Shown here: in pieces, positions 59,427-64,000 of the stretch
How the letters are laid out: every line of letters starts with the position of its first letter
Position numbering within the stretch: the first letter of the stretch is position 1
Source: Planctomycetota bacterium
GTDB taxonomy: Bacteria; Planctomycetota; PLA2
Assembly: GCA_021776785.1 (NCBI GenBank)
Contig: JAJFFF010000049.1
Coordinates: 124,001 to 188,000, forward strand
DNA length: 64,000 nucleotides
Direction of reading: 5' to 3'
The notes under the pieces: generated by a model
Database searches by the model: none
What the model was told of the DNA's origin: nothing
The model's input: only the letters and a program-made list of their open reading frames with translations
Position numbers and translations under genes: made by a program

Positions 59427-61450
59427 GCTCGTCTCCTCACGGCACTCAGTCCTATCATCAACACGGCCAAAACGAGCGGGAACCAGAACGCAGGACGGGG
59501 CGCGCCCGCTTCATCGAGTTGCGTCGCGTCCGTGACCAGACGGCCACCGGTCTTTCGTGCCATCGCTTGCGCGGTGGCGCGGTCGGCCTGCAGCCCCGCC
59601 ACTTCCAAGGAGGCGGCGGACGGAATCGCCATGATCGCGCTACCGCACTGCACCACCGTGTCGTCTACCCCGACGCGCGCGCGGCCGTGACGGCGCCCAG
59701 GCCCCACGCGACGCATCACAACCGTGCGCGTTCCGATGACGACCGGTTGCTCCCCCGCTCCCAAAACATCGATCTCAATCGTGTGGCCCCGCCGCGTCAC
59801 GTCGAGGGTCAGGTCCGTTTGATCGCGCGCCACCGCGTGCAACACGGCCGCTCGGTCACACGGGACAGCCGACACAACGACCTTTCCGCCCGCCCTCCAC
59901 GCACCGAACAGGGCGGCGTCAGGCGCGAACAGGGGCACGGCCGCGCGGTCCCCGTTGGGAAACAGACGCGTGAAGTTTTGATAGACGCCGGCCGGCGGCG
60001 CCGCGCCCGCCAACCATGAAGGAGACTGTGCGGTCTTGGCATCCGCGCGCGCCACGCGCCGCGTCCCACCGTCGCGTTCGAGCTCGACGATGGCACGCGC
60101 CCAGTCCGACGCCGAAACAACGCGCGTGGGAAACAACAACAACGCGCGCGCATCCACGTCCCTTTGGACGAAGAGCGCCGCCCGCTCCATGCTGCCGAAT
60201 TCGCGCAACGCGTCCGCCGCCAAAATCCAGTCGTGCCACGCGCCATCGCTGATCACGAGAAGGCGCCGCCGCTTGGAGGCTCGTTGCTCCAACATCGCGC
60301 GCGACGCACGCAGTGCGGGCACGATTTTCGTTTGTCCCTTCGGTCGCAACGCCGCGAGATCCCAGGACGCGGTCGCATTCGTTCGCCACTTCGAAGACGC
60401 CACGACCTCGGAGTGAAACGCGACAAACGCGACTTCGTCGTCGGGACCCAAGGCCGTGCGCAGCGCCTGCACCGCCGCCAACAATTCGGTCTTGCGCCGC
60501 TCCATGCTGCCGGACATATCCAGCGCCAAGAGGATCGCGTTTCCTTGGGGTGGACGTTCGGTCAGAGGCAGCACGGGTTCTAAGAGTCCACCGCGATACG
60601 GCGCACCCGACCACACCGCCAAACCGCACCCCTCGGTCACGGCCTGAACCACCTGCCGCTGCATCGCGGCGGGCAAGGAACCGCGGAGCGAAATCGCGTC
60701 GAAAAGACGTCGTTTCGCGGCGCTGGCAAGCACCTGATCGTCGCTTCCCAAAGCCCCCTGGAATGCGAAATCGGGGTGTGTCCAGGCTGGCTCTCCGAGC
60801 ACCAGGACGCGCGGTTTGACGCCGATCCGGACCGGAAAATCGCGCCGATCCCCCTCGGTTGGGCCAAAATCCGAATGAATTTCCGCTCGGTAGACCACGA
60901 CTCCGGGGGCGTCAATCCGGTCTAAAAACCGCACGTCGCTGACCTGGCCCGGCTCCAGGGAGAGGACCCGCGGCGTGCCGACCGGCTCGCCGTCGCGACT
61001 CAAAGAAAGGGCACATACGCGGGCCCCTTGGGCCGGGGTCTGGGTGCGTCCCACCCGCACCGAAAGGGAGAGGACGCGGCCCACCGGAACGCGTTGCGGC
61101 GCCGAGACCCCGAGCAGGACCATATCGTCCCGGCGAGGCCGCAAAACCACGTCTACAGGCCGTTTTGGAAGGATTTCGAGCACGCGCCCGGTATCCACGC
61201 CGTCGGTAAAAAGCCGGATCCGCCCGTCTCCTGGGGCCTCCCGCAGCGCCCGTCCCAGGTCGCTATCGGAGAACGATTTTGCGCCCTTCGGCAGCGGTGC
61301 CGGGGGGCTCGCCGAGGGCGAGACATCCACCAAGATCACGGCGCCTTCGCGGCCCGTCCAGACCGGCGCTAGCCCCGCCGCGCCGACCAGGGCGAGGAGA
61401 AAAGCGGCCAGCGCAGCGCCGACCCGGGGATTCGCCTTTGTTGACGGCAT
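59423..61450 (-). CDS. VWA-domain membrane protein
   Basis: A 675-residue protein from ATG 61450. One N-terminal helix ('AALAAFLLALVGAAGLAPVW') and one C-terminal helix ('FWFPLVLAVLMIGLSAV') flank a large extracytoplasmic part. A von Willebrand A domain with MIDAS 'ALDMSGSMERRK' lies near residue 310 and binds a divalent metal. N-terminal beta-sandwich segments precede it ('RVLSLSVRVGRT'). The layout resembles planctomycete VWA/glutamine-amidotransferase-like membrane proteins. The product likely mediates adhesion or assembly. It forms an operon with the Pro-rich lipoprotein. Confidence 0.9.
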   Translation of the reverse strand: MPSTKANPRVGAALAAFLLALVGAAGLAPVWTGREGAVILVDVSPSASPPAPLPKGAKSFSDSDLGRALREAPGDGRIRLFTDGVDTGRVLEILPKRPVDVVLRPRRDDMVLLGVSAPQRVPVGRVLSLSVRVGRTQTPAQGARVCALSLSRDGEPVGTPRVLSLEPGQVSDVRFLDRIDAPGVVVYRAEIHSDFGPTEGDRRDFPVRIGVKPRVLVLGEPAWTHPDFAFQGALGSDDQVLASAAKRRLFDAISLRGSLPAAMQRQVVQAVTEGCGLAVWSGAPYRGGLLEPVLPLTERPPQGNAILLALDMSGSMERRKTELLAAVQALRTALGPDDEVAFVAFHSEVVASSKWRTNATASWDLAALRPKGQTKIVPALRASRAMLEQRASKRRRLLVISDGAWHDWILAADALREFGSMERAALFVQRDVDARALLLFPTRVVSASDWARAIVELERDGGTRRVARADAKTAQSPSWLAGAAPPAGVYQNFTRLFPNGDRAAVPLFAPDAALFGAWRAGGKVVVSAVPCDRAAVLHAVARDQTDLTLDVTRRGHTIEIDVLGAGEQPVVIGTRTVVMRRVGPGRRHGRARVGVDDTVVQCGSAIMAIPSAASLEVAGLQADRATAQAMARKTGGRLVTDATQLDEAGAPRPAFWFPLVLAVLMIGLSAVRRRA

Positions 61451-61509
61451 TTTGCGTCGTTTGCTAGGCTCCGTTACCGCCAATTCGGCGCTCAGGAAGG
61501 AGACCGACG

Positions 61510-61779
61510 TTGACCAAAACGGAACTGATCGATGCAGTCGCTAAGGATTTGGGGCTTTCCCGCGTGGATTCCCAACGCACTGTGGAAGTCGTGTTCGGTA
61601 ACATCACCAACGGCCTGATCGCGGACGCTAAGGTCCAGATCCAGGGGTTTGGAACGTTCCAGACAAAGCATCGCAAAGCACGCATGGGCATTAACCCCCA
61701 GACTAAGCAACCGATGCAGATCCCGGCGAGCAAGACGGTCGGATTTAAGCCCGGCCAAGACCTCAAGAGCAAGGTCTAA
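61510..61779 (+). CDS. HU-family DNA-binding protein
   Basis: An 89-residue nucleoid protein starting at TTG 61510, with AGGAAGGAGA 8 nt upstream confirming the rare start. 'TKTELIDAVAKDLGLS' is the N-terminal helix pair, 'VQIQGFGTFQTKHRKARMG' leads into the DNA-embracing arm ('INPQTKQPMQIPASKTVGF'), and the end 'KPGQDLKSKV' is standard. It binds and bends DNA as a dimer. Length is typical (about 90). The last 17 nt overlap the end of mnmA. Confidence 0.96.
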   Translation: MTKTELIDAVAKDLGLSRVDSQRTVEVVFGNITNGLIADAKVQIQGFGTFQTKHRKARMGINPQTKQPMQIPASKTVGFKPGQDLKSKV

Positions 61780-62833
61780 TCCGCCCCCCACCTAAAACGA
61801 CATCTCCGTCGTAAAACACAGCGGCTTGGCCCGGAGTAACGGGCCAAGCCGGTTCGTGAAATGCGATGTCCGCGTTGCCATGCCCATCCGCGGTAACCGT
61901 GGCGCGCACCGGCTCGGCGCGATAGCGCACCACAACATCGACATCGATTCCCGCAAGCGGCGCATCGATCGCCGTGAACCGCGCGTCGCCGACGCGTGCG
62001 GCCGATACGCCGAGTTCGGCGCGCGGCGCCACCATGACGCGCCGTTTCACAGGATCAAGTCCGACCACGAAGTGCGGCTCCGCGGTGTCGAGGCCGAGTC
62101 CCTTGCGTTGACCGACCGTAAAGGAACCGACGCCTGGATGACGCCCGATGACGATTCCGCGTGGATCGACGACCTCACCCGGTAAAAACGCGTCCGGGCG
62201 CTTTTCGCGCACGACATCGCGGTAGTCCCCGGTCGGTACGAAACAAATCTCTTGGCTCTCGAGTTTGTCGGCGACGGGCAGCTTCGCTTCCCGCGCAAGC
62301 GCGCGCACCTCGCTTTTGACCAAGTCACCCAACGGAAAGCGCGCGTGTTCAAGTTCTGGCTGATCCAGCATGTAGAGCACGTAGCTTTGATCCTTGTCGC
62401 GATCCTTGGCGCGCGCGATCGCCCAGCGCTCGCCGTAACGGACGCGGCGTGCGTAGTGGCCGGTTGCCACAGCTCCGGCCCCCAACGATTGGGCGCGGCG
62501 CAACAGGGCGCCAAACTTCACGTCCCCGTTGCACGCCACACACGGGTTGGGCGTCTCGCCGCGCGCGTAGGAGTCGGCGAACGACTCGATAATCGTCGCG
62601 AACTCGCGCTCGGTGTTTTGGACGAAAAACGGCACCCCGAGCAGGCCGCACACGCGGCGCGCGTCCGCCGCCTCGTCCGATCCGCAGCACCGGGGACGCT
62701 GCCCGGGCGCGACAGGATCGCCCTTTACTCCGGTTCGGAGGTGGATTCCCACCGGTTCGAGACCGGCGCGGGCGAGAAGGAGGGCGGCGACGCAGGAGTC
62801 GACCCCTCCGGACATGGCGACGAAGAGTTTCAC
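61763..62833 (-). CDS. mnmA: tRNA-specific 2-thiouridylase MnmA
   Basis: A 356-residue enzyme starting at GTG 62833 that thiolates U34 of tRNA (Lys, Glu, Gln) with ATP and persulfide sulfur. The PP-loop 'AMSGGVDSC' is at the N-terminus; catalytic Cys residues are in 'NPCVACN' and 'QEICFVP'. 'RKGLGLDTAEPHFVVGLD' and the barrel domain near the C-terminus match the family. Two extra Cys ('RCCGSDEA') are the variant seen in several phyla. Divergent from yajC, with about 60 nt between starts. Confidence 0.95.
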   Translation of the reverse strand: MKLFVAMSGGVDSCVAALLLARAGLEPVGIHLRTGVKGDPVAPGQRPRCCGSDEAADARRVCGLLGVPFFVQNTEREFATIIESFADSYARGETPNPCVACNGDVKFGALLRRAQSLGAGAVATGHYARRVRYGERWAIARAKDRDKDQSYVLYMLDQPELEHARFPLGDLVKSEVRALAREAKLPVADKLESQEICFVPTGDYRDVVREKRPDAFLPGEVVDPRGIVIGRHPGVGSFTVGQRKGLGLDTAEPHFVVGLDPVKRRVMVAPRAELGVSAARVGDARFTAIDAPLAGIDVDVVVRYRAEPVRATVTADGHGNADIAFHEPAWPVTPGQAAVFYDGDVVLGGGRIRPCS

Positions 62834-62857
62834 GGGGGCTTGGCCCGGGATTATAAT
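62828..62857 (+). promoter_or_regulatory. Probable promoter of the yajC-secD operon
   Basis: A consensus TATAAT (62852-62857) has TTTCAC 18 nt upstream (62828-62833). Transcription would start near 62864. It lies between the divergent mnmA and yajC genes. Confidence 0.5.
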
Positions 62858-62894
62858 CCTCAGCTTGACTCATCTCATCGCCTTCCTCGTCGCT

Positions 62895-63287
62895 ATGCCC
62901 CAGCCGGACTCCGCTCCGGGTGGCGGAGGAGACGGCACCTCCGCGCCGAGCGCGCTCACCGGCATGCTGCCGTTCTTCCTCATCCTGATCGTGGTCATGC
63001 TTTTTGCGCCACTTTTCAGCAAGAAGGACAAGCACCGCCGCAAGCGCATGAAGGAATTGAAAAAACACGATGAGATCGTGACCAGCGGCGGCGTGTACGG
63101 CTCGATTGTTTCGATCGACGAGCACACAGCCGTCCTCCAGATCGCCAAAGAGACGCGCATCAAAGTGCGGCGCACCTCGATTTTCGACCTCGCTTCGAGT
63201 CAGGCTGCGTCCGATCAAGCTGCGACCGCGCCCGCCAAGGGCAAAAAAGCGGACGCCAAAGGCAAGAACGCGGACGCCAAAGCGTAG
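62895..63287 (+). CDS. yajC: Preprotein translocase subunit YajC
   Basis: A 130-residue protein from ATG 62895. It has one transmembrane helix ('MLPFFLILIVVMLFAPLF'), the basic 'KKDKHRRKRMKELKKHDEI', and the YajC core 'VTSGGVYGSIVSIDEHTAVLQI'. The C-terminus is an Ala/Lys repeat tail ('KGKKADAKGKNADAKA'). It accompanies SecD/SecF in the translocon, which fits the secD start downstream. An in-frame TTG at 62865 would add ten hydrophobic residues and sits at the predicted transcription start, so it cannot be excluded. Confidence 0.94.
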   Translation: MPQPDSAPGGGGDGTSAPSALTGMLPFFLILIVVMLFAPLFSKKDKHRRKRMKELKKHDEIVTSGGVYGSIVSIDEHTAVLQIAKETRIKVRRTSIFDLASSQAASDQAATAPAKGKKADAKGKNADAKA

Positions 63288-63289
63288 TC

Positions 63290-63748
63290 ATGAAACACCG
63301 CGGCTGGTTGTATGGTCTCGCGCTGCTGATCGGCCTGGCGCCGACCCATCACGATGTCGTCGCCGCCCCGCGCGAACCGGTCGCTGACGCGCGCGAAGCG
63401 GAGACGCAAGACGCGTCCGATTCCAAATCGGCGCGACCGACGCCGCGAAAGACCGACGACGAAACCGAACGCGAACAAAGACATCGCGTTCCGAATGGTC
63501 GCCTTCTCGTCGGCGAAACGGCGTCCGCGCTGGTCGCGTTGACGCTGCCGCGCGATCCCCGTGACGGCGATGACGATAACGACGACGCAAGCGACTTCGC
63601 ATCGTCGCCGCTGCCGCAAAGCAACCCGTTGTTCGCACGCCGGCCGTGCGCACCAACGTTTCCACTGATTCCGCTCGCGGCGCTCCTGCGCACGCGTCAC
63701 GTTCGCGCCGGTCTCGGCGCGCTCCCCCCGCCTCACCATCGTCCCTAA
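63290..63748 (+). CDS. Unknown exported protein between yajC and secD
   Basis: A 152-residue frame beginning 3 nt after yajC's stop. A signal-like N-terminus ('HRGWLYGLALLIGLAP') is followed by a highly polar, acidic/Arg region ('DDDNDDASDF') and a Pro-rich end ('GALPPPHHRP'). No family is recognised. The tight spacing to yajC supports expression. Composition is low-complexity, so the C-terminal part is less certain. Confidence 0.6.
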   Translation: MKHRGWLYGLALLIGLAPTHHDVVAAPREPVADAREAETQDASDSKSARPTPRKTDDETEREQRHRVPNGRLLVGETASALVALTLPRDPRDGDDDNDDASDFASSPLPQSNPLFARRPCAPTFPLIPLAALLRTRHVRAGLGALPPPHHRP

Positions 63749-63880
63749 AGGGCGCACTTCCGGCGCGTGTCGGAGAGGCCCCACCGATCGGCAGTCCGCA
63801 CCTGCGTGCGCACCGATCTCGATGGATCCAGGCAACGATAGTCTCAACCGCGCAAGCCGTTGAAGAAAAGGGAAACTACG

Positions 63881-64000
63881 ATGGTTCGTAATATCGGTTG
63901 GCGATTCACCTTAATCGCCGCAATCGTCGGACTCCTCGGGTGGCAGGCCTACAAGGGCGTGACGCAAGGGGATCTCGAACTTGGAATCGACCTCAAGGGT
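63881..64000 (+). CDS. secD: Protein translocase subunit SecD (3' partial)
   Basis: The first 40 residues of SecD from ATG 63881, with AAAAGGGAA upstream, running off the window end. A first transmembrane helix ('FTLIAAIVGLLGWQAY') is followed by 'GDLELGIDLKG', the family's conserved 'L-G-L-D-L-(R/K)-G-G' start. SecD uses the proton-motive force to help release exported proteins. Placed in the yajC operon as in most bacteria. Confidence 0.92.
   Translation, partial: MVRNIGWRFTLIAAIVGLLGWQAYKGVTQGDLELGIDLKG

Noticed and set aside
1..64000. Insertion sequences, prophage, CRISPR arrays, rRNA, toxin-antitoxin or defence islands
   Set aside because: No transposase, integrase, Cas, restriction-modification or phage structural gene and no spaced direct-repeat array was seen; the region reads as a stable core-plus-surface-protein chromosome segment.

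Overview
The window is a GC-rich (clearly above 60%), densely packed bacterial chromosomal segment. About 59 protein genes lie on both strands in short operons, with one tRNA gene and no rRNA, CRISPR array or recognisable insertion sequence. The gene content points to Planctomycetota or a close relative: a PEP-CTERM protein, an H/FTLIE-type prepilin, HEAT- and TPR-repeat lipoproteins, two DUF1570-like gluzincin proteins, a giant VPS10/BNR protein with PDZ and EF-hand modules, and VWA and TPM membrane proteins. This placement is inference from gene families, not a search.

Layout. 1-7.5 kb: end of an unknown gene, a DUF3179 protein interrupted by one in-frame UGA, a lipoprotein, the VPS10/BNR giant, and a metallo-beta-lactamase/beta-CASP RNase. 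7.5-13.3 kb: an orphan secretin N-domain protein, a DEAD-box RNA helicase, a PagL-like outer membrane protein, small membrane proteins and a DUF1570-like protein. 13.4-17.7 kb: a BlaI/M56 regulatory pair with a visible operator, DUF1579, PEP-CTERM and prepilin genes, and a zinc-finger membrane protein. 17.7-26.3 kb: 5'-3' exonuclease, UbiD decarboxylase, aminotransferase, an AcpH-like protein, histidine phosphatase, hemF, a DMT exporter and an EF-P with an arginine tip. 26.5-33.3 kb: oligoendopeptidase F, a HEAT protein, tRNA-Val(CAC), an AhpD-like protein, a repeat-bearing intergenic stretch, and a gluzincin/rhomboid/HPRT operon. 33.4-41.6 kb: fhs and folD (C1-tetrahydrofolate metabolism), an SDR epimerase, three TPM-domain membrane proteins and a UvrD/PcrA helicase. 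42-49.4 kb: a lipoprotein with one domain in triplicate, a polyprenyl diphosphate synthase, a four-motif ferredoxin and an ARPP-1-like protein. 49.4-56.2 kb: a 1,723-residue membrane sensor carrying its own sigma-54 AAA+ module, then a poly-Gly lipoprotein. 56.3-61.5 kb: TPR, HEAT and VWA surface proteins. 61.5-64 kb: HU, mnmA, yajC, an unknown gene and the start of secD.

The most striking observation is the DUF3179 gene. Its two halves share one frame and are separated by a single UGA. That UGA falls on the first cysteine of the family's CxxC motif, and a perfect 7-bp stem with a G-containing loop begins 13 nt after it. This is the geometry of a bacterial SECIS element, so the gene probably encodes a selenoprotein with a Sec-x-x-Cys site. 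The second is the giant sensor, which joins an outside CBM9-like domain, a second sensor domain, HAMP, GAF, a degenerate GGDEF, a sigma-54 activator ATPase and a winged-helix (not Fis-type) DNA-binding end in one polypeptide.
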